From: Sphingomonadaceae bacterium
Lineage (GTDB): Bacteria; Pseudomonadota; Alphaproteobacteria; Sphingomonadales; Sphingomonadaceae
Length of the DNA: 9,181 bases
Direction: 5' to 3'
Assembly: GCA_004282995.1 (NCBI GenBank)
Contig: SHLU01000087.1
Coordinates: 1 to 9,181 of the forward strand
Of the stretch, positions 1 through 5,453 are shown one piece after another. Position numbers and translations under genes: made by a program. The notes under the pieces are model-generated. The model saw only the letters and a program-made list of their open reading frames with translations, searched no databases and was not told where the DNA came from. Each line of letters begins with the position of its first letter. Within the stretch, counting starts at the first letter, position 1.

Positions 1-63
1 CCCGTCGACCGTGACAATGCCCAGCAAGGCTCATGGCCCTCCGCCAAGGTAACCTGTTGCTGA
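1..63 (+). CDS. Possible 3' end of an upstream gene (partial)
   Basis: Frame 1 is open from the left edge and ends in TGA at 61-63. That stop overlaps the ATG of the next gene as TGATG, an arrangement typical of translationally coupled genes. Only 20 codons are visible, ending in AKVTCC, with no recognisable motif. A competing frame (frame 2) ends in TAA at 47-49 and is almost as plausible by third-position G+C. The stretch may also simply be a leader sequence. The call rests mainly on the stop/start overlap. Confidence 0.25.
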   Translation, partial: PVDRDNAQQGSWPSAKVTCC

Positions 64-1100
64 TGCGAATTCTCGTCACCGGAGCCGCCGGATTGATCGG
101 CGGCGAAATCTGCGCGCGGTTTGCTGCCCGCGGCCATACCGTGACGGGTTTCGTCCACACCAATCGCGATGTGCGTGCCAACGATGGCGCCCCTGCGGCG
201 ATCGACCATATCGTTGCGGGCGATCTTTCACAGGCCTGCGGAGGCCTGGCGCGAGCGGAATGGGAGGCACTGGCTGATGACCACGATCTGCTCGTCCACT
301 GTGCAGCTGTGACCCGCTTCGATCTCGAAGAAGCGGCCTACCACGCGACCAATATCGAAGGAACGAGGCAGGCGCTCGAACTGGCAGAACTGGGCGGGAT
401 GGACTTCCTCCATATCAGCACTGCCTATGTCTGTGGTGATCGCTCCGGGGTGATCGGAGAGAGCGACCCATTACCGACGGGCGGCTTCACCAATGGATAT
501 GAAGCGAGCAAGGCCGAGGCTGAAAAGCTCGTGCGTGAGAGCGGGCTGCGCTATGCCATCGCACGCCCGAGCATCGTCGTCGGCGACAGCCGCGACGGGG
601 CCATTCGCCAGTTCGATACCATCTATGCTGCCTTCAAGCTGATCGCAGAAGGGCGCGTGCGGCATATGCCTGTCATGCCCGGCGCGACGCTCGATTTTGT
701 CCCGCTCGATCATGTGGCAAGCGCTATCGTCGCGCTGGCCGAGGATATTCCGAATGCCGCTGGCCGGGTCTATCACCTGGTGTCCGGCGGGCCGGTTGCA
801 GTCGAAGCCTTCGCCGAGGCAATCGGCAGCTTTTCCATGTTCGAGTCGCCCAGGCTGGTCGATGCTGCGGGGTTCGATCCTTCAGGCCTGCCAGCGATGG
901 AGCGACGTCTGTTCCGGCGGGTGGCGGGCCTCTATGCCAATTATTTCCAGCGCGATCCGCGCTTCGATGACGCTGGCCTGCGCGAAGTAACCGGGCTCGC
1001 TCCGCCGTTGATGGACCAGGCCATGCTGCGACGGTTGATCCAGTATTGTATCGATGTCGGCTTCCTCCGCGCGCCCGAGCTTCAGCGGACGTCGGGATAG
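63..1100 (+). CDS. Extended SDR-family NAD(P)-dependent oxidoreductase, thioester-reductase-like
   Basis: A 345-residue cytoplasmic Rossmann-fold enzyme. Directly visible are the dinucleotide-binding motif TGAAGLIGG (G7, G10, G13), the strand HISTAYVCG with Ser119, and the catalytic pair Tyr146/Lys150 in YEASK. Further on come ARPSIVVGDSRDG and FVPLDHVASAI. These later motifs resemble the NAD_binding_4 / thioester-reductase (male-sterility-like) branch of extended SDRs, which reduce acyl or thioester substrates or act as epimerases or dehydratases. The true substrate cannot be read from sequence. An in-frame ATG exists 30 bases upstream at 33, but family members begin right at the Rossmann strand, so ATG 63 is preferred. 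That start overlaps a stop (TGATG) and has AAGG 13 bases ahead. The last 19 bases overlap the convergent glycosyltransferase gene. The fold is secure; the reaction is unknown. Confidence 0.9.
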   Translation: MRILVTGAAGLIGGEICARFAARGHTVTGFVHTNRDVRANDGAPAAIDHIVAGDLSQACGGLARAEWEALADDHDLLVHCAAVTRFDLEEAAYHATNIEGTRQALELAELGGMDFLHISTAYVCGDRSGVIGESDPLPTGGFTNGYEASKAEAEKLVRESGLRYAIARPSIVVGDSRDGAIRQFDTIYAAFKLIAEGRVRHMPVMPGATLDFVPLDHVASAIVALAEDIPNAAGRVYHLVSGGPVAVEAFAEAIGSFSMFESPRLVDAAGFDPSGLPAMERRLFRRVAGLYANYFQRDPRFDDAGLREVTGLAPPLMDQAMLRRLIQYCIDVGFLRAPELQRTSG

Positions 1101-1807
1101 TGATTGGCCATGCGGTCGCGCAAGCCGAAGGCCCACAGCATTCCGACCTTGAAGTAGATCCAGTTGGCCTTGAGCGGACCCCAAGTGGCGATCCGCCGGT
1201 CTGATGTACGCACGATGCGATGGACCATCTTGATCCGCCCAAGCGCGGCGAATTTGACGCACAGATCAGCCTCTTCCATCACCGCATCGCCGGGCGTGCA
1301 GCCGCCCACCATCAGGAAATCGGCCCGGCGAAAGAACATCGCATGATCGCCGAACAAGAGGCGGACCCCGCGAAAGAACAGGTGGGGTCGGGTCAGGAGC
1401 GGGGCGTACCAGGTCTTGATGTAATTGTGCGCGCTGGTGAACCAGCGGGTCTTTTCGCCTGTAATGAGCGGAGTGAAACTGGCCAGCGCGATGCGATTGT
1501 CTTCCAGCGTGTCGCGGATCACGGCGACCATGTCGTCTGGCGGGGTGGTGTCGGCGTGGAGAATGCATGCCAGCGCAGAGCGGGCCGAGCGTACGCCCTC
1601 GTTGATCTGCATTGCACGCCCGGGCTTCGTTTCGATCAGGTGCCAGCCGGCTTCGCGCACCAGGTCGCAGGTCTGGTCGCTGCTGCCGCCATCCACGGCA
1701 ATGATTTCGGCCGGGGGTGGATCAAGCTCACGTAGGGTCTCGATCAGGCGGGGAAGTACCTTTTCCTCTTCGAGCAGCGGGATTATCAGCGCGACCGTCT
1801 GCGTCAC
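1082..1807 (-). CDS. TIGR04283-family glycosyltransferase 2 (rSAM/selenodomain-associated transferase 2; arsenosugar-type)
   Basis: A 241-residue GT-A-fold family 2 glycosyltransferase, expected to use a nucleotide sugar in the cytoplasm. Visible motifs from the GTG start are: ALIIPLLEEE at the N-terminus; DGGSSD (39-44); GRAMQINEG (63-71); the DXD-like metal site LHADT (83-87); GDHAMFFRR (153-161); the acidic acceptor/catalytic region MEEADL (177-182); and a YPDVR terminus typical of this family. Current automatic annotation names the family arsenosugar-biosynthesis glycosyltransferase. An ATG at 1825 would give 247 residues, but its only Shine-Dalgarno-like bases almost touch it. GTG at 1807-1805 has GGAG 8 bases ahead and overlaps the preceding stop as GTGA, so it is preferred. 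This is the last gene of an operon with the DUF2064 transferase and MATE genes. No ArsS or ArsM partner is present here, so the substrate is uncertain. Confidence 0.9.
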   Translation of the reverse strand: MTQTVALIIPLLEEEKVLPRLIETLRELDPPPAEIIAVDGGSSDQTCDLVREAGWHLIETKPGRAMQINEGVRSARSALACILHADTTPPDDMVAVIRDTLEDNRIALASFTPLITGEKTRWFTSAHNYIKTWYAPLLTRPHLFFRGVRLLFGDHAMFFRRADFLMVGGCTPGDAVMEEADLCVKFAALGRIKMVHRIVRTSDRRIATWGPLKANWIYFKVGMLWAFGLRDRMANHYPDVR

Positions 1808-2382
1808 GGCAGGAACTCCGGCCATTCCTCGAGGTCAGCAGGAATGTCGACATCGGACAACTGCGGCAGCACGGCCGGACGCACACCGCGCTCGGCGAAA
1901 CGCTTGACGGTTTGCTCAAAGACCTTGTCGGTGCTCCACGCAATATCCTCAAAGGCAAAGTGTGCGTCCGATTTGAAGCCAAGAAGATAATAGCCACCGT
2001 CGCTGGCGGGTCCGATGACCATCTCCTCCAATGCCAGCGTATCGTGCGCGGCCCACAGATGTTCCTGCGTTAGCCCCGGGCAATCGCTGCCGATCACGAT
2101 GGCAGGAGCCGGAATGCGCGACAGCCTGTCAGTGAGGTCTCCGTCGCCCTGGTCGACTACGTTGAGATCGTCGCCGAGCCCTGCCTGGAACGCGGCAGAA
2201 TTGGCTCCGGTGGCGCGCAGTTCGAAAGGAATGCCGCTGGCGCGCGCTATTTCGATCGTGTGGGTCAGCAGCTTGGTATAGATCGCCGCTGCGCCATCGG
2301 GGCCGAATTGCGGGATGAGGCGGGTCTTCGCCTTCCCCGGTTCGGGCCAACGGCAGAAGATATAGAGGTGAATGTCACTCAT
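1804..2382 (-). CDS. TIGR04282/DUF2064-family transferase (rSAM/selenodomain-associated transferase 1; arsenosugar-type)
   Basis: A 192-residue protein with a nucleotidyltransferase/GT-A-like fold. Family hallmarks are visible in order: RWPEPGKAKTRLIP (11-24), which resembles the N-terminal nucleotide-binding loop of sugar nucleotidyltransferases; GDGDLTDRL (79-87); the metal-binding strand VIGSDCPGL (96-104); and the closing motif PASDGGYYLLG (125-135). The family usually travels with TIGR04283, as it does here, and is annotated as an arsenosugar-biosynthesis glycosyltransferase; biochemical support for individual members is sparse. The ATG overlaps the MATE stop by 4 bases (ATGA), and its own TGA overlaps the GTG of the next gene (GTGA), so the three genes are probably translationally coupled. 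The length is normal for the family. The family call is strong; the biochemical role is inferred. Confidence 0.9.
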   Translation of the reverse strand: MSDIHLYIFCRWPEPGKAKTRLIPQFGPDGAAAIYTKLLTHTIEIARASGIPFELRATGANSAAFQAGLGDDLNVVDQGDGDLTDRLSRIPAPAIVIGSDCPGLTQEHLWAAHDTLALEEMVIGPASDGGYYLLGFKSDAHFAFEDIAWSTDKVFEQTVKRFAERGVRPAVLPQLSDVDIPADLEEWPEFLP

Positions 2383-3731
2383 TGCGGTGTCTCATTGGAC
2401 CGATGGGTCAATATCCACCAGACCAAGGTCATCGCAATAGCACCGCCGACAAGGTTGGCGGCCAGTTCTGCCCCATAGACGGCATCGGATCCCCAATCGT
2501 CGCGAAGCAGCCAGGCAAAGGGTATCATCACGGCAAATACGCGGAAACTGCTTTGCATCAGCGCATAGCCTGCCCTGTCGACCGCGTTGAGGATGCCATT
2601 GCCCACGATCAGCAGGCCATAGCCGGCATAGCCCCACGCCGCGATGCTGAGATAGCGGGCGAATTGCTCGATTACCGCAGGATCGTCGGTGAAGGCCTGG
2701 GCAAACCATTCGCCCGCGGCAAACAGTGCGGTGGCGATAGCGAGGCCCCAGGCGATGCAGAAACCGCCGGCAAAAAGCGCGGCGCGCCGTGCCCGCCCGC
2801 GCTGACCAGCGCCCCAGTTCTGGCCAACAATCGCCCCGATCGAACCACTCAGGCCCAGCAAGGGCACCACAGCAAAGCTCTGTAACCGCCCGGCGGCGCC
2901 GAAGCCGGCTACTGCCGCCTGCCCCTGCGCGGCAACCAGCGCAGTCAGGATTGAAAGCCCGATGGGATTGATCGCGTTGCTGAAGGAGGCCGGCCCTGCC
3001 ACCCGCAAGATAGCCCAGACCGGTTCGGCCCGCCCGCCGCGAGCGAGCAAGGCTGGATTGATCGGAATGGGCGTGCGCCGCAAAAGCACGAAAGCCATCG
3101 CCAGGCCCATCGCCCAGCCGATGGCTGTCGCATAGGCAGCGCCGGCCATGCCGAAGCCCTCGAACCCCAGCGCGCCGGTGATCAGTATCGGATCAAGCAC
3201 CCAGTTGGCGGCGGCATAGGTTATCGAGACATAGCTGGTCTTGCGCGCCTCTCCCTGGCCGCGCAGGACGCCGTTGAAGCCCATGATTGCCAGCAGTAGC
3301 GGGAAGCCGAGCAGATAGGGGTTCATATAAGCCCGTATGAAAGGCAGCAGGTCATCTGGCGCGTTCATCAGCCGGAACAGCGGGTCGAGCAGCAGATAGA
3401 GCAGGCCCGCCAATAACAAGCCGAAGGTAATTGCGAACACGATGCCGACATTGGCACGCCGTGCAGCCTGATGGTCGTTGCCGGCGCCCAGCGCGCGCGC
3501 GACCACCGAGTTAATGCCGACTATCATGCCTACGCCGAGGCTGCTGATCGCCACGCCAATCGGGAAGATGAAACTGATGGCCGCCAGTTGCTCGCTGCCA
3601 AGCTGCCCGATGAAATAGGCATCGACCAGTCCGATCGACATGATCGCGGCCACCCCGAAGATCATCGGCAAGGTTTGCGAAACCAGATGACCCGGGATGC
3701 TCCCGCGCGTCAGCTTGGCATTTTCGCTCAT
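2379..3731 (-). CDS. MATE-family efflux transporter
   Basis: A 450-residue inner-membrane protein with about 12 hydrophobic segments arranged as two similar halves of six helices. Each half opens in the MATE manner, for example PMIFGVAAIMSIGLVDAYFI near residues 22-41 with FIGQLG following. The first half also shows GFNGVLRGQGEARKTSY and WVLDPILI. MATE proteins export drugs, cationic metabolites or conjugates in exchange for H+ or Na+; the coupling ion and cargo are not deducible here. It is the first gene of the minus-strand operon, and its stop overlaps the start of the DUF2064 transferase by 4 bases. This makes it a candidate exporter of whatever the two transferases produce, which is inference. 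The ATG at 3731 has only a weak ribosome-binding site, and a 25-bp inverted repeat lies 13 bases upstream. Confidence 0.93.
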   Translation of the reverse strand: MSENAKLTRGSIPGHLVSQTLPMIFGVAAIMSIGLVDAYFIGQLGSEQLAAISFIFPIGVAISSLGVGMIVGINSVVARALGAGNDHQAARRANVGIVFAITFGLLLAGLLYLLLDPLFRLMNAPDDLLPFIRAYMNPYLLGFPLLLAIMGFNGVLRGQGEARKTSYVSITYAAANWVLDPILITGALGFEGFGMAGAAYATAIGWAMGLAMAFVLLRRTPIPINPALLARGGRAEPVWAILRVAGPASFSNAINPIGLSILTALVAAQGQAAVAGFGAAGRLQSFAVVPLLGLSGSIGAIVGQNWGAGQRGRARRAALFAGGFCIAWGLAIATALFAAGEWFAQAFTDDPAVIEQFARYLSIAAWGYAGYGLLIVGNGILNAVDRAGYALMQSSFRVFAVMIPFAWLLRDDWGSDAVYGAELAANLVGGAIAMTLVWWILTHRSNETPQ

Positions 3732-3744
3732 AGGGGCTTGCTCA

Positions 3745-3769
3745 TGCCCAGCCGCCTAGCGGCAGGGCA
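3745..3769. repeat. 25-bp inverted repeat (hairpin or operator) ahead of the MATE operon
   Basis: Two 11-base arms, TGCCCAGCCGC (3745-3755) and GCGGCAGGGCA (3759-3769), flank a CTA centre. The left arm and the reverse complement of the right arm match at 10 of 11 positions, the exception being the A opposite A at 3750/3764. It lies 13 bases upstream of the MATE start in the divergent region shared with the aldolase gene. It could be a repressor site, or a hairpin in the MATE mRNA leader that limits initiation. No T-run follows on either strand, which argues against an intrinsic terminator. Confidence 0.5.
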
Positions 3770-3802
3770 GTAGAGTGGAAAGTGCAAATGGCGGTTCTCG
3801 CC

Positions 3803-3832
3803 TTGTCTGGCGGCGTCAAGTCATGCGATACG
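3803..3832 (+). promoter_or_regulatory. Weak candidate sigma-70 promoter for the aldolase / iron-sulfur pair
   Basis: TTGTCT (3803-3808) and GATACG (3827-3832) are separated by 18 bases and lie 29 bases before the aldolase start. The match is poor: 4/6 for the -35 and 3/6 for the -10 hexamer. Position and direction are its main support. The 130-bp region 3732-3861 must contain promoters for both divergent operons, and I see no better candidate. Confidence 0.2.
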
Positions 3833-3861
3833 AGAGATACAGAAAGATCAGGAGTGCGACC

Positions 3862-4626
3862 ATGGCCACGCAGCGTTCAGCAGATTTCCCATGTACGGAC
3901 GAGGAATGGAAAGTCCGGCAGGATCTGGCTGCCTGCTACCGGATATTCGACCATCTCGGTTGGGGCGAGTCGATTTACAATCACATCTCGGTCAAGGTTC
4001 CGGGCGAGGAAGATACCTTCCTGATCAATCCCTTCGGCTTGCTGTATGACGAGGTGACTGCCTCCAACCTGGTCAAGATCGACGTCGAAGGCAACAATGT
4101 CGGCCCATCGCAATATATGGTCAACAAGGCGGGCTTCACCCAGCATGCCTATTTTCACAAGCATTTGGGCGAGCGCGCCGCCGCTATCTGCCATGTGCAT
4201 ACAACCGCGACCATGGCTGTGTGCAGCCATGAAGGCGGACTGGAGCCGACCAATTTCTACGCCTGCAATTTCCAGGGCCAGATCGGCTATCACGACTTTG
4301 AAGGTGTGACAGTTCGCGAAGAAGAGGGCGAGCGGCTGGTCAAGAACCTGGGTAATCGTTCGATCTTGATGCTGCGCAATCACGGCCCGGTGGTGATGGA
4401 CAAGACTCTGCCGGGCATGTTCGTGAAGATGTGGGCGCTTCAGCGCGCCTGCGAGATCCAGGTCGCCACGCTCGGCATGGGTAAGCCGCTCCATGTTCCG
4501 CAAGAGGTGGTCGACGTGCACCAGCGTGACCTGTCGGTAGTGCAGTCCCAGGGAGGCGCCGGGGTGTTCGATTTTGAGGCCTGGAAGCGCAAGATCGACC
4601 GCATCGATACTTCCTGGCGCAACTGA
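3862..4626 (+). CDS. Class II aldolase/adducin-family protein
   Basis: A 254-residue cytoplasmic protein of the FucA/AraD/adducin-head superfamily. The zinc triad is visible: His111 and His113 in CHVHTTATMAV, and His174 in LRNHGPVV. The N-terminal half has GESIYNHISVKVPG and FLINPFGLLYDE, which match the glycine-rich phosphate-binding region of the fold. At the position of the catalytic glutamate of fuculose-phosphate aldolase the protein reads NKAGFTQH, with glycine where I align the Glu. Many superfamily members of unknown activity share this, so aldol cleavage should not be assumed. ATG 3862 is chosen over the longer in-frame ATG at 3775 because AGGAG (3850-3854) sits 7 bases upstream and the extra 29 residues look non-coding. 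The gene is followed after 24 bases by the [2Fe-2S] subunit, probably in one transcript. The family is certain; the substrate is unknown. Confidence 0.92.
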   Translation: MATQRSADFPCTDEEWKVRQDLAACYRIFDHLGWGESIYNHISVKVPGEEDTFLINPFGLLYDEVTASNLVKIDVEGNNVGPSQYMVNKAGFTQHAYFHKHLGERAAAICHVHTTATMAVCSHEGGLEPTNFYACNFQGQIGYHDFEGVTVREEEGERLVKNLGNRSILMLRNHGPVVMDKTLPGMFVKMWALQRACEIQVATLGMGKPLHVPQEVVDVHQRDLSVVQSQGGAGVFDFEAWKRKIDRIDTSWRN

Positions 4627-4650
4627 CCCAGCGCGAAGGAGCAACGCGAA

Positions 4651-5199
4651 TTGCCGCGCCTAACGGTCAATGATCGCCCGGTCGAATACGACATGGACAC
4701 AGCGACCCCGTTGCTGTGGGCCTTGCGCGATGCCTCTAATCTTACCGGCACCAAATATGGCTGCGGTGATGGCGACTGCGGTGCCTGCATGGTGCTGGTC
4801 GACGGTGCAGCCTTGCGGTCATGCCTGATTACACTGGAAGAAGCCGAGGGTCGCTTCGTGACAACGATCGAGGGATTGAGCCGCGATCGGTCCCATCCGG
4901 TACAACAGGCGCTGGTGGCCGAGCAGGCCATCCAGTGCGGGTTCTGCACTCCGGGAATTGCAATGGCGGCTGCGGCCCTGCTGCAACGCAATGCGGCGCC
5001 ATCAAAAGCGGAGATCGAGGAAGCGATTCCCAATTTGTGCCGCTGCGGGGTCTATCCGCGGCTGGTCAAGGCGATCCAGCGCGCCGGGAGGGTCGAACGG
5101 CGGCTCGAACGGATTAGCGCAGCACCCGCGCCCGGGATCGACCCCGACGATGCAGCCGAAGCTGTCCCGGCCATGTCACCGCCCGATAGCGAAGATTAG
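4651..5199 (+). CDS. [2Fe-2S]-binding small subunit of a xanthine-oxidase-family (IorA-like) molybdenum hydroxylase
   Basis: A 182-residue ferredoxin-type electron-transfer subunit. The N-terminal plant-type ferredoxin domain holds one cluster on C38, C43, C46 and C58 (YGCGDGDCGAC, then a distal Cys). The C-terminal helical domain holds the second cluster on C96, C99, C130 and C132 (QCGFCTPG and NLCRCGVYPR). All eight ligands are intact. Such subunits pass electrons from a molybdopterin large subunit, as in isoquinoline 1-oxidoreductase or aldehyde dehydrogenases. Here no large subunit follows: the next gene downstream is on the opposite strand. The start is TTG 4651, supported by AAGGAG (4636-4641) 9 bases upstream. 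The last 35 or so residues form an Ala/Pro/Asp-rich tail beyond the usual domain end. It is probably co-transcribed with the aldolase-family gene. The product is clear; its partner is not. Confidence 0.93.
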   Translation: MPRLTVNDRPVEYDMDTATPLLWALRDASNLTGTKYGCGDGDCGACMVLVDGAALRSCLITLEEAEGRFVTTIEGLSRDRSHPVQQALVAEQAIQCGFCTPGIAMAAAALLQRNAAPSKAEIEEAIPNLCRCGVYPRLVKAIQRAGRVERRLERISAAPAPGIDPDDAAEAVPAMSPPDSED

Positions 5200-5202
5200 T
5201 TT

Positions 5203-5217
5203 GCGGCGAGATGCCGC
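5203..5217. terminator. Short GC-rich hairpin between convergent genes
   Basis: GCGGC (5203-5207), loop GAGAT and GCCGC (5213-5217) fill nearly all of the 18-base gap between the iron-sulfur gene stop (5199) and the pilin stop (5218). The placement suggests a bidirectional terminator. The stem is only 5 bp and has no proper T-run on either side, so it may be weak. Confidence 0.35.
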
Positions 5218-5382
5218 TCAATTGATTTCGGCATAGGCGCTCTCGACGCCGCTCATCTGGTTGCTCGATTCCTCGCCCAGCATCTTGAACGCGCCCAGTG
5301 CGGCGAGCGAGATGACCGAGGCCACAATCGCAAATTCGACCGCCGGGCTCCCGGCCTGGTCATTGAAAAGTCGTTTCAGCAC
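5218..5382 (-). CDS. Flp-family type IVb pilin (short, GTG start)
   Basis: Reading the minus strand from GTG 5382-5380 to TGA 5220-5218 gives 54 residues. It has a basic leader (LKRLFNDQAG), then SPAVEFAIVASVISLAALGAF, then a polar tail ending SAYAEIN. This is the Flp/TadV pattern: the prepilin peptidase would cut after Gly11, leaving Glu16 at +5 followed by an aromatic Phe17, with one hydrophobic helix of about 16-20 residues. The length is close to the usual 50-65 residues for Flp pilins. No other in-frame start is available: the next upstream stop is 8 codons away with no ATG, GTG or TTG between. The ribosome-binding site is poor. No tad/cpa assembly genes lie nearby, so assembly would depend on a locus elsewhere. 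A TadE-like minor pseudopilin is possible but such proteins are normally much longer. Confidence 0.8.
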   Translation of the reverse strand: MLKRLFNDQAGSPAVEFAIVASVISLAALGAFKMLGEESSNQMSGVESAYAEIN

Positions 5383-5453
5383 TGCGTAGGCCCCCGATGT
5401 CAGTCAAAGGGGACCTAGCATTTAACGCGTTAGGATTGGGTAAAGTAGTGCCC
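5383..5453. other. Intergenic stretch between receptor and pilin genes
   Basis: These 71 bases must carry any promoter for the pilin, or connect it to receptor read-through. The only structure seen is a perfect 10-bp palindrome, TAACGCGTTA (5423-5432). No hairpin with a T-run follows the receptor stop, so read-through into the pilin gene cannot be excluded. Confidence 0.4.

Noticed and set aside
724..1242. Minus-strand open frame spanning the SDR / glycosyltransferase junction
   Set aside because: Its composition is Arg/Pro/Gly-rich shadow coding with no family resemblance, and it conflicts with two well-supported genes.
3775..3861. 29-residue N-terminal extension of the aldolase-family reading frame from ATG 3775
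   Set aside because: A strong ribosome-binding site precedes ATG 3862, the extension has no domain character, and it would occupy the divergent promoter region.
3877..4644. Long minus-strand open frame opposite the aldolase gene (255 codons)
   Set aside because: It is a shadow frame caused by high G+C; it has no motifs or ribosome-binding site, while the plus-strand frame carries a clear domain.
5414..5450. Possible CtrA site upstream of the pilin (TAAC and TTAA-like repeats)
   Set aside because: The TTAA-N7-TTAA spacing is not met on either strand; only a TAACGCGTTA palindrome is present.
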